DNA from: JAGOVB01 sp964577365
GTDB taxonomy: Bacteria; Patescibacteriota; Minisyncoccia; Phycocordibacterales; PALSA-1337
Assembly: GCA_964577365.1 (NCBI GenBank)
Contig: CAZNYP010000010.1
Location: forward strand, 1-21,241
Reading direction: 5' to 3'
Length of the DNA: 21,241 nucleotides
A program made the translations under genes and the position numbers. Shown piece after piece: positions 14,885 through 20,565 of this stretch. Every line of letters begins with the position of its first letter. Within the stretch, counting starts at the first letter, position 1. The notes below the pieces were generated by a model, which did no database searches, had not been told where the DNA came from, and was given only the letters and a program-made list of their open reading frames with translations.

Positions 14885-15412
14885 GTGAATCATCCCTATA
14901 TCCTAAAGAAAAATCCTAAAACAAAAAACATCCGCCTTTCGATATACAAGAATGGTGAAGTGGTAGTGACCGCACCATCATTTGTCGACATGGGTATCAT
15001 AGAAAAATTTCTCCACGACAAGACAGACTGGATCGAGCGCCAGCTCCTCAAGTTTTTCAAGCGTCGTATCCAGCGCATCACCCATACCAAAAAAGAAATC
15101 GAGGAATATTCCCAAAAGGCTATCGTTTTGATCGAGCAGAGACTCGCACATTTCAACCAGCATTACAATTTTTCATACAATAAAATCAGCATTAGAAATC
15201 AAAAGAGCAGGTGGGGCAGCTGTAGTAGCAAGGGGAATCTACAGTTCAACTACAAGATCGCACTCCTCGAACCAGAGCTACAGGACTACATCGTGGTGCA
15301 CGAACTCTGTCATCTAGGGGAGTTCAATCATTCTGACCGTTTCTGGGCTCTTGTCGCACAGACTATTCCACACCACAAGGAGTATAGAAAAAAACTAAGG
15401 AGCGGGGTATAA
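14885..15412 (+). CDS. YgjP-like zinc metallopeptidase (M48-like, DUF45)
   Basis: The 175-aa cytoplasmic protein has the YgjP/DUF45 signature. An N-terminal beta hairpin (NIRLSIYKNGEVVVTAP) comes first, then the conserved QKSRWGSCSSKGNLQFNYKI, then the zinc site HELCHL with the third ligand in NHSDRFWALV. YgjP-type proteins were thought to be peptidases and some are linked to nucleotide pyrophosphate hydrolysis; the physiological substrate is unclear. Start is GTG, chosen because it lies exactly six bases after a -10 box. The last bases overlap the -10 box of the next gene. Confidence 0.88.
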   Translation: MNHPYILKKNPKTKNIRLSIYKNGEVVVTAPSFVDMGIIEKFLHDKTDWIERQLLKFFKRRIQRITHTKKEIEEYSQKAIVLIEQRLAHFNQHYNFSYNKISIRNQKSRWGSCSSKGNLQFNYKIALLEPELQDYIVVHELCHLGEFNHSDRFWALVAQTIPHHKEYRKKLRSGV

Positions 15413-15423
15413 TATCCAGACGT
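15408..15423 (+). promoter_or_regulatory. -10 promoter of the lysyl-oxidase fusion gene
   Basis: TATAAT at 15408-15413 lies inside the end of the metallopeptidase gene, ten bases before the ATG at 15424. The RNA would start near 15420, giving a leader of about four bases. Confidence 0.55.
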
Positions 15424-16809
15424 ATGCGGCTATTCTTTAAAATACTTATCGTACTCATTATCCTCGGTGCTGTGGCAGGTGGGAGTCTGTATCTCTGGTA
15501 TGCAAATCAAGAAGCCCTTCCGAAAAAAGAGGCGGTTGTAAAAATCGAGGCAAATGACTCGGTGAGTGATATTGCTCAAAAACTAAAAGCAGAAAAAATC
15601 ATTCGCAATAGCATCCCTTTTTATATTGCCTATAGCATCATCGGCAAAGACCGTGTCGTACCGGGTGGGTACGTCGTATCGACCGAAATGACGACAAAAC
15701 AGATCGCTCGGGTTTTTGAAGAAAAGCCGTATGCGATGTATGTCACCTTGGATCCGGGAATGACAAAGGTGGAGATCGGACAACGTATCGGCGAGGCCCT
15801 CGGCTGGGGTGCACAGGATCAGCAGTACTTTAGCAATACCTACGCTGGCATGCAGTGGCAGACCTATCAGGATTTTGTGCAGACCATTTTTCCTGATGCA
15901 TACAAATGGAACAAGACAAAAACACAGACATTTTTGAGCATCTCTTCACTTTTCCATGATGATGAAAAAGATTTCTTTAAACATATGTACATCCCTGGTA
16001 CCTATGAGATCCGACTCGATGCATCACGTGCACAAGTAGCGGGATTTCTCATCGATCAGTTCGTCGAAGCATATCCAGACGCCCAAGCAGCACTCACAGA
16101 ATTTTTGGACAAAAGTGCGATGAACAATGTAGCGTCACTCATCGAAAAGGAAATGATCCTTATGCCAGACATCGTCGCCATCCCGCCGCATGATATCACT
16201 CTCAAAAAGCAGGGCGGTAGCACGTTCATCCTATTTACCACCGCATACTGGAACAAGGGAACTGGTCCACTCGAGCTCGTCGCAGATCCAAAGACAAAAG
16301 GCATACGTGCTGATGTCGATCGAAATGTGTATCAGCGCATATATCATCTCGACGGTGACTATACCGAACGACTCTCTGGCCGTTTCCTCTGGCACCAGCC
16401 GCACCTCCACTATCACTTTGAGGACTTTGCGATCTACTATCTCGAGCCGGTTGATGTACCAGACATGAAAGAAAAATTGAGCTTCAAATCCACCTTTTGT
16501 GTACGTGATACCGAGCCGATCGACCTCTCACACCCAGGTGCAAACAAAGATGCGGGGTACAAGATCTGCGGAAAGGAACGCCAGGGTATTTCTCCTGGGT
16601 GGGCTGATAGCTATTTTTACACCTATGTCGACCAGCGCTTCAATGTTTCAAACTATCCAGCCGGGACCTATCGCCTAAAAGTATGGATCAATCCGAAAGA
16701 TCGCTTTGACGAAATCACTAAAGACAACAACGTAGGTGAGACCCTCATATATCTTGATGTTAAAAACAATACCGTAAAGGTCCTAAAAGAAGAAACGCAT
16801 GGTTTATAA
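15424..16809 (+). CDS. Membrane-anchored MltG-like / lysyl-oxidase-like fusion protein
   Basis: Residues 7-26 form a membrane anchor. Residues about 35-245 resemble the N-terminal part of MltG (YceG) endolytic transglycosylase: a LysM-like block (KIEANDSVSDIAQKLKAEKI), PGGYVVS, PGTYEIRLDAS and NNVASLIEKEM, where MltG has its catalytic glutamate (E241 or E243 here). The rest of MltG is missing. From about 247 the protein continues as a lysyl-oxidase-like domain: LMPDIVAIPPHDI, FTTAYWNKGTGPLEL, the copper motif WHQPHLHYHF (His324, 327, 329, 331), STFCVRD, GISPGWADSY, and a final NPKDRFDEITKDNN. Lysyl oxidases are copper amine oxidases that make aldehydes on lysines. The protein acts outside the membrane. 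It overlaps the next gene by 11 bases. Confidence 0.8.
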   Translation: MRLFFKILIVLIILGAVAGGSLYLWYANQEALPKKEAVVKIEANDSVSDIAQKLKAEKIIRNSIPFYIAYSIIGKDRVVPGGYVVSTEMTTKQIARVFEEKPYAMYVTLDPGMTKVEIGQRIGEALGWGAQDQQYFSNTYAGMQWQTYQDFVQTIFPDAYKWNKTKTQTFLSISSLFHDDEKDFFKHMYIPGTYEIRLDASRAQVAGFLIDQFVEAYPDAQAALTEFLDKSAMNNVASLIEKEMILMPDIVAIPPHDITLKKQGGSTFILFTTAYWNKGTGPLELVADPKTKGIRADVDRNVYQRIYHLDGDYTERLSGRFLWHQPHLHYHFEDFAIYYLEPVDVPDMKEKLSFKSTFCVRDTEPIDLSHPGANKDAGYKICGKERQGISPGWADSYFYTYVDQRFNVSNYPAGTYRLKVWINPKDRFDEITKDNNVGETLIYLDVKNNTVKVLKEETHGL

Positions 16810-17893
16810 AATAATTGTCATCCTCATTCTCGCAGGTCTTGGGCTTGGAATTTATTTTTATCTACAACCTGAACCAGTAGCACCGGTCATTGAAGTCGTC
16901 CCCGAAGTAGTCGAAGAAACCATCCCAGATCAAATTACAATACTCACCGGACTCAATACTCCGTGGGACATTGCCTTTATCGGTGAAAACGAATACCTCA
17001 TCACCGAGCGTGGTGGAAATCTTTTGCATGTGAGAGGTGGGACTACAACTGTTATAAAACTCCCACATCCAATACCAAAAGGTGAAGGAGGACTCCTGGG
17101 CATAGCGCTGCACCCACATTTTATCCATAACAACATCCTGTACCTCTATATGAATACGAGCACAGGCATGAACACAGTATTTCGATATGAATGGATCAAT
17201 AACAGTCTCCAAAATGAATTGGTCATCATAAAAAATATTCCAGGGGCAATCTATCACGATGGAGGACGCATCGAATTTGGCCCAGATGAAAAACTATACA
17301 TCGCAACGGGTGATGCGACACAGGCAAAAATAGCGCAGGATCTAAAGTCACTGGGCGGAAAAATCCTCCGTATAAACGATGACGGGACTATTCCTGAGGA
17401 CAATCCATTTGGCACTGCGGTGTGGTCGTATGGACATAGGAATCCGCAGGGTCTCGCATGGGATCATGACGGAGTACTCTGGGAGACTGAGCATGGACGA
17501 TCAGGAATCACGAGTGGATATGACGAGCTCAATGTGATCGAAAAAGGAAAAAACTATGGATGGCCAACGATCGAAGGACCGCAGACAAAAGCAGGGATGG
17601 TGGCACCCGTACTACACTCTGGGTCTGACTATACCTGGGCGCCTGCGAGTGCTCTCTACTATCGCAACAGGATTTTCTTTGGAGGTCTAAAGGGTGAAGC
17701 ATTGTACGAATACAATCTCGATACCAAAGAAATAAAAAGGCATTTTGAACGTGAGTTTGGTAGAATAAGGACAATACGAAAGGGAACTGATGGAATGTTC
17801 TACCTCCTCACGAGCAACCGTGACGGGCGAGGGAAACCGATCGCAGTAGATGACCGTGTGATCCGTCTCAATCCCGACCAATTTTTCAAATAA
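16799..17893 (+). CDS. Membrane-anchored PQQ-dependent sugar dehydrogenase family protein
   Basis: A hydrophobic anchor (residues 3-22) and an acidic Pro/Val/Glu linker lead into a six-bladed propeller of the soluble aldose sugar dehydrogenase (GSDH) family. Family marks: LNTPWDIAFIGENEYLITERGG, GEGGLLGIALHPHF, LYLYMNTS, HDGGRIEFGPDEKLYIATGD, GGKILRINDDGTIPEDNPF, VWSYGHRNPQGLAWD, LWETEHGRSG, DELNVIEKGKNYGWP and a TWAPAS loop. His and Arg of GHRNPQG and the GGRI histidine fit the PQQ site. The length of 364 aa fits. Family members oxidise sugars outside the cell. It is translationally coupled to the lysyl-oxidase fusion, so both are likely surface oxidases. Confidence 0.87.
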   Translation: MVYKIIVILILAGLGLGIYFYLQPEPVAPVIEVVPEVVEETIPDQITILTGLNTPWDIAFIGENEYLITERGGNLLHVRGGTTTVIKLPHPIPKGEGGLLGIALHPHFIHNNILYLYMNTSTGMNTVFRYEWINNSLQNELVIIKNIPGAIYHDGGRIEFGPDEKLYIATGDATQAKIAQDLKSLGGKILRINDDGTIPEDNPFGTAVWSYGHRNPQGLAWDHDGVLWETEHGRSGITSGYDELNVIEKGKNYGWPTIEGPQTKAGMVAPVLHSGSDYTWAPASALYYRNRIFFGGLKGEALYEYNLDTKEIKRHFEREFGRIRTIRKGTDGMFYLLTSNRDGRGKPIAVDDRVIRLNPDQFFK

Positions 17894-17894
17894 G

Positions 17895-17903
17895 TGTTAT
17901 AAT
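17895..17903 (+). promoter_or_regulatory. Extended -10 (TGTTATAAT) of structured RNA 1
   Basis: TG 17895-17896 and TATAAT 17898-17903 follow the dehydrogenase stop by two bases. The expected RNA start is near 17908-17912, at the foot of the RNA 1 closing stem. Confidence 0.65.
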
Positions 17904-17907
17904 GTGT

Positions 17908-18026
17908 ACTCATCGCACAGTGGCTACCAAGGACCTATGGTCAGTCAGGGGTTCGCTCCTCGCTAGGTATACAACACTCTGTCGATGGGGACCCTGGCGT
18001 GTGGATATGAGCGCCGGGTCCTTTTT
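17908..18026 (+). ncRNA. Structured RNA 1 (about 115 nt) with terminator
   Basis: No known family recognised. The foot helix pairs CATCG (17911-17915) with CGATG (17983-17987) and ACAG (17917-17920) with CTGT (17979-17982), with one bulged C. Inside, ACCTA (17933-17937) pairs with TAGGT (17964-17968). A top hairpin AGGGG/CTCCT (17947-17951, 17956-17960) is closed by a TTCG tetraloop. A terminator follows: GGACCC (17989-17994) with GGGTCC (18016-18021), GGCG with CGCC, then T5. An ORF across it would begin inside the -10 box and run through the terminator. SRP RNA was considered and lacks the conserved AGCA/GGAA apex. It could be a trans-acting RNA or an attenuator. Confidence 0.6.
17989..18026 (+). 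terminator. Terminator of RNA 1
   Basis: GGACCC/GGGTCC plus GGCG/CGCC with one bulged T, a 12-base loop and T5 at 18022-18026. Confidence 0.85.
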
Positions 18027-18028
18027 GT

Positions 18029-18056
18029 TTGCATACTTTTGGAGGTGTGGTATAGT
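18029..18056 (+). promoter_or_regulatory. Promoter of structured RNA 2
   Basis: TTGCAT (18029-18034), a 16-base spacer and TATAGT (18051-18056) extended by TGG (18048-18050). The 14 bases GGTGTGGTATAGTA at 18044-18057 recur exactly at 18310-18323 before RNA 3. Confidence 0.7.
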
Positions 18057-18062
18057 AACGGA

Positions 18063-18284
18063 GGCACGGTTTACTCCAGAGAGAAATTCAACGGCGAAAC
18101 GACAAATGTCCGATTGTCTGCGGACAAGTACATGGGTACGCCGTGCCAATTTCAATTTTGTTCTTTTGGAGGTGCAGTGACAGCGAAGGCCGTACACGAG
18201 GTTGACGTTGACCGCGCCCTTAGGTTAACGACGGTCGTCATTGCACCTCCTATTTTCAAAACCAGTCCCCGGGGCTGGTTTTTT
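18063..18284 (+). ncRNA. Structured RNA 2 (about 220 nt), two domains plus terminator
   Basis: Domain 1 is closed by GGCACGG (18063-18069) pairing with CCGTGCC (18141-18147). The predicted transcription start is exactly the first base of this helix. Inside lies TGTCCG/CGGACA (18107-18112, 18121-18126). After a T-rich linker, domain 2 is a 14-bp helix, 18168-18181 with 18237-18250 (one G-U pair). It is topped by an 8-bp helix, 18206-18213 with 18223-18230, with a 9-base loop. A terminator ends the unit. No reading frame with coding character fits inside, and no family I know matches. It is probably a free-standing small RNA, since it carries its own terminator and the next unit has its own promoter. 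Confidence 0.65.
18259..18284 (+). terminator. Terminator of RNA 2
   Basis: AAACCAG (18259-18265) pairs with CTGGTTT (18275-18281). The arms enclose a CCCC/GGGG top, and the T run continues to 18284. Confidence 0.85.
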
Positions 18285-18294
18285 CTTTGTGTAG

Positions 18295-18322
18295 TTGTAT
18301 TATCTTCAGGGTGTGGTATAGT
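18295..18322 (+). promoter_or_regulatory. Promoter of structured RNA 3
   Basis: TTGTAT (18295-18300), a 16-base spacer and TATAGT (18317-18322) extended by TGG (18314-18316). It has the same 14-base core as the RNA 2 promoter. Confidence 0.7.
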
Positions 18323-18328
18323 ACATGT

Positions 18329-18523
18329 AACCCACGCTTCATAGGTGAAGGGCTAGGGGACAGGGTCCCCGGGAGTTTCGCCAGCGGTGAAACATGAGTG
18401 CCTGGCGACACTCCCTCGGGCAAGTGCCCATTTGATCTTCGTTTTCAACAGCTAGCGTTTGACCTCCAATCAACACAGCTGTTACCGGGCATCGCATCTT
18501 GCGGTGTCCGGGTTTCCTTTTTT
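18329..18523 (+). ncRNA. Structured RNA 3 (about 195 nt) with terminator
   Basis: Helices seen in order: CTTCA/TGAAG near the 5' end; GGGGAC/GTCCCC just after; a long arm GGGAGT/ACTCCC continued by CGCCAG/CTGGCG across a small internal loop; GGGC/GCCC; and AACAGCT/AGCTGTT enclosing a pyrimidine-rich single strand. The unit ends in a 12-bp terminator. The 5' AACCC could also pair with GGGTT at 18510-18514, competing with the terminator helix, so a regulatory switch is possible. No known RNA family recognised; it lacks tmRNA, RNase P and SRP landmarks. The wHTH-Nudix gene starts 38 bases after its T run with its own -10-like box. Confidence 0.65.
18485..18523 (+). terminator. Terminator of RNA 3
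   Basis: A 12-bp helix, 18485-18496 with 18500-18511 (two G-U pairs), has a 3-base loop and is followed by TTTCCTTTTTT. Confidence 0.88.
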
Positions 18524-18546
18524 ATATTGAATTTTCTCCCGAAAGG

Positions 18547-18560
18547 TGTAGAGTACGGGC
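18547..18560 (+). promoter_or_regulatory. -10-like element before the wHTH-Nudix gene
   Basis: TG 18547-18548 and TAGAGT 18549-18554, six bases ACGGGC, then ATG at 18561. The hexamer is weak, but the spacing matches the other leaderless genes. Confidence 0.45.
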
Positions 18561-19271
18561 ATGGCACTCGACCTATCTCCGATACAAAATCACATCATAT
18601 CGCTTCTGAAAAATGCAAAAGCGCTGCGATATAGTGAGCTCCATCCAGACAAAGTCCCAAACGATCTTTTCAACTATCACTTGCAACACCTAGTGAAAAA
18701 AGGATTCCTTGTCCGTACCGACGATGGCTATGGTCTATCTGAAAAAGGTATAAAACATGTCGCCGATCCGTTTCCTCAGACAGGCGCTATTACGAGTCTA
18801 TTTAAAGTAAATGTGATCACGATTGTCTCGAGAGTGGTAAAAGGAAAGATCGAAGTACTACAGCAGGTTCGAAAATCAAATCCTTCGTATGGAAAGATCT
18901 GCATTCCGGGTGGGGTAGTTCTAAAAGGGGAAAAAATAGAAGATGCTGCTACTCGAAAACTAAAAGTAGAAACGGGACTCGAGGCACAGTTTCGACATCT
19001 CGGATGCGAACGTCGCATCACGTATGTACACGGTGAAATCTTTTCTGACCTACTCTTTCCTATTGCGTATGCAGATACATATGCCGGAGAATTGACTATC
19101 GATTCTGACTATGGACACAATATGTGGGTCCCTATAGATCAGGCTATCATTAACGAATCAGATCCAAAAGATTCGATAAAGGCGATTCGTATTGCACTCG
19201 AGGCAATCCGTGATAAAAAGATCAAAAAACTATCATACTTTTTTACTGAGGAAGTGCAGTATCGAAATTAA
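18561..19271 (+). CDS. Winged-helix plus degenerate Nudix domain protein
   Basis: Residues about 6-66 form a winged-helix domain (LLKNAKALRYSEL, NDLFNYHLQHLVKKGFLVRTDDGYGLSEKG). Residues about 80-225 form a Nudix domain. The Nudix box runs G118-x5-E124-x7-R132 and then K133-L-K-V136-E137-T-G139-L. The consensus REUxEExGU has Glu at positions 133 and 136, so two metal-binding glutamates are replaced by Lys and Val. Hydrolysis is unlikely; the domain may instead sense a nucleotide-type ligand and control DNA binding, as NrtR does with the reverse domain order. Its position next to three RNAs of unknown role is noted but proves nothing. A terminator follows. Confidence 0.85.
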   Translation: MALDLSPIQNHIISLLKNAKALRYSELHPDKVPNDLFNYHLQHLVKKGFLVRTDDGYGLSEKGIKHVADPFPQTGAITSLFKVNVITIVSRVVKGKIEVLQQVRKSNPSYGKICIPGGVVLKGEKIEDAATRKLKVETGLEAQFRHLGCERRITYVHGEIFSDLLFPIAYADTYAGELTIDSDYGHNMWVPIDQAIINESDPKDSIKAIRIALEAIRDKKIKKLSYFFTEEVQYRN

Positions 19272-19278
19272 CAGTTAC

Positions 19279-19300
19279 CGAGGACGTCCTCGCTTTTTTT
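19279..19300 (+). terminator. Rho-independent terminator after the wHTH-Nudix gene
   Basis: CGAGG (19279-19283) pairs with CCTCG (19288-19292), with an ACGT loop and T7 at 19294-19300. The 29 bases from here to the next start hold only a weak TACTAT (19316-19321) as a -10 candidate. Confidence 0.85.
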
Positions 19301-19329
19301 GTTTTACCAATCCACTACTATTTGTATGG

Positions 19330-20082
19330 ATGAAAACAAATATACAACAATTCAAAACGACAGGTCAGTACACCCTCACATATCCGCCTGCATTGCGCAG
19401 TGCGGTAGAAGGGGAGATCACTCGATGGAAAGCGTTTTGTGCTCAGCCACTCGATGAAAAAAGGAAAGTCGGCTATAGCAACAATGCTGCTGGCGTGGGG
19501 TATGAGTATAAAGACGGTTCTGGTCCAAAAGGAGATCGCAAGGAAAACATGGATCTCAACAACGGCCCACTGATCGATCTGATCCGTGCATCTGCGCTTG
19601 GTTTTGCAAGGGAGTGTGAAAGTGAGTATGGCCTCGATGGATTTGTCGAGGAGGTTCGTGACAGTACATTTTTTGTTCGACTCATTCACTATTTCGGTGA
19701 TCGATCTGTGGGTGAGGAGACTGCTACTTCGCACGTCGATCAGAGTGGATTCACCTTTCATCTTTACGAAAGCGATCCCGGACTGCAGGGACTTTTGTTT
19801 GATTCAAAACAATGGGTCCATGTACCCGTGTCTGCAGGTGAGACGGTGATTTTTCCTGCAATGCAGCTCCAGCTTCGTTCACATGGAGATATCCGCGCAC
19901 TCTGCCACAGAGTGGTTGCAAATCCACATACTGCAGAATTCGGGAGGTACTCTGCGGTGTGTTTCGTGCAGTTGAAAGATACTGCTAAATATGACAAGGG
20001 TCGCTGTGGTCGCCTTCAGGAAAAGGCGCCCGGGTTCAACTATCCAATGTCGCACGAAGAATTCGCAACACTTTTCAGGTAG
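19330..20082 (+). CDS. 2-oxoglutarate/Fe(II)-dependent oxygenase (isopenicillin-N-synthase-like)
   Basis: The 250-aa protein has the double-stranded beta-helix core of 2OG-Fe(II) oxygenases. The iron ligands fit H135-V-D137 and H193; R206-Y-S208 is the RxS that binds 2-oxoglutarate in IPNS-like enzymes. Neighbouring strands (FVRLIHYFG, GFTFHLYESDPGLQGLLFD, WVHVPVSAGETVIFP) match the fold. The substrate is unknown; relatives act on small molecules or on modified nucleosides or proteins. The frame opens earlier (19192), but the terminator at 19279-19300 lies inside that extension, so MKTNIQQF at 19330 is the real start. A strong terminator follows. Confidence 0.88.
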   Translation: MKTNIQQFKTTGQYTLTYPPALRSAVEGEITRWKAFCAQPLDEKRKVGYSNNAAGVGYEYKDGSGPKGDRKENMDLNNGPLIDLIRASALGFARECESEYGLDGFVEEVRDSTFFVRLIHYFGDRSVGEETATSHVDQSGFTFHLYESDPGLQGLLFDSKQWVHVPVSAGETVIFPAMQLQLRSHGDIRALCHRVVANPHTAEFGRYSAVCFVQLKDTAKYDKGRCGRLQEKAPGFNYPMSHEEFATLFR

Positions 20083-20086
20083 CCAC

Positions 20087-20122
20087 AACCGGGTTTCTTT
20101 CGTGGAAACCCGGTTCTTTTTT
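20087..20122 (+). terminator. Rho-independent terminator after the oxygenase gene
   Basis: An 11-bp perfect stem AACCGGGTTTC/GAAACCCGGTT (20087-20097, 20105-20115) has a 7-base loop and T6. The T run merges into the next extended -10. Confidence 0.92.
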
Positions 20123-20136
20123 GGTATACTACATAC
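20122..20136 (+). promoter_or_regulatory. Extended -10 promoter (TGGTATACT), leaderless start
   Basis: TG 20122-20123, TATACT 20125-20130, six bases ACATAC, ATG at 20137. Confidence 0.7.
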
Positions 20137-20532
20137 ATGTCACACGCACTTATCGTTGTTGGTTTTATCCTCGGTCTAGGCCCCATCACGGTCATTGATT
20201 TTGTCGGATTTCTTGGGCGGACCTCTCCATACTGGAACGAGACAGCTGTCCGTGTCCACAAGGTCACAAAGAGACTTACATGGACTGGATTTTCTATCAT
20301 CGTACTAGGACACCTCCTCGGCGACTATCCGTGGTACCACTTTTTGATCCTCGGGCTCATTTTTCTCAATGCACTATTCCTTTCTTTTTATATCAGTCCA
20401 GAGTTGCTCCGTCGTGAAAAAGAAGGGCGATCACAGGAACTGTTGCCATTATCATTTCAGCATAAAGTCCTCCCGTCTTTTCTACTCTCGCTGGTACTGT
20501 GGTGGGGGCTTCTATTTCTGGTTTTGATGTGA
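20137..20532 (+). CDS. Small polytopic membrane protein (131 aa)
   Basis: Four hydrophobic segments: residues about 3-25, 48-62, 67-88 and 112-131. Charged loops between them include RVHKVTKR and ELLRREKEGRSQE. The pattern of a Thr/Asp in the first segment and His residues at segment ends (HKVTK, LGHLLGD, WYHF) recalls small haem- or quinone-linked membrane proteins, but no known family is clear, so function is left open. The start is firm because of the consensus extended -10 six bases before the ATG. Confidence 0.75.
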   Translation: MSHALIVVGFILGLGPITVIDFVGFLGRTSPYWNETAVRVHKVTKRLTWTGFSIIVLGHLLGDYPWYHFLILGLIFLNALFLSFYISPELLRREKEGRSQELLPLSFQHKVLPSFLLSLVLWWGLLFLVLM

Positions 20533-20542
20533 TAGGGTAATG

Positions 20543-20559
20543 AACGGGTAAATCCCGTT
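20543..20559 (+). promoter_or_regulatory. Intergenic hairpin before the 143-aa gene
   Basis: AACGGG (20543-20548) pairs with CCCGTT (20554-20559) around TAAAT, seven bases before the ATG at 20566. No T run follows, so it is not a terminator. It could protect the 5' end or control initiation. No clear ribosome binding site is present. Confidence 0.4.
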
Positions 20560-20565
20560 CTATCT

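Noticed and set aside
17908..18026. RNA 1 as SRP (4.5S) RNA or a tRNA
   Set aside because: The size and a GGTCAG stretch are suggestive, but the GGAA apex and AGCA loop of SRP RNA are absent, and no acceptor, anticodon or T-arm layout fits.
17902..18344. Open frames at 17902-18180 (+), 17910-18197 (-) and 17985-18344 (+)
   Set aside because: The first begins inside a -10 box. The plus-strand frames run through terminators or promoters, and none has coding character; the helices explain the region better.
18398..18634. 78-aa frame across RNA 3 and the start of the wHTH-Nudix gene
   Set aside because: It passes through a 12-bp terminator and overlaps a well-supported gene in another phase.
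19192..19329. N-terminal extension of the oxygenase
   Set aside because: It overlaps the previous gene and contains that gene's terminator.
20543..20559. Hairpin as terminator of the small membrane-protein gene
   Set aside because: There is no T run, and it sits seven bases before the next start codon.
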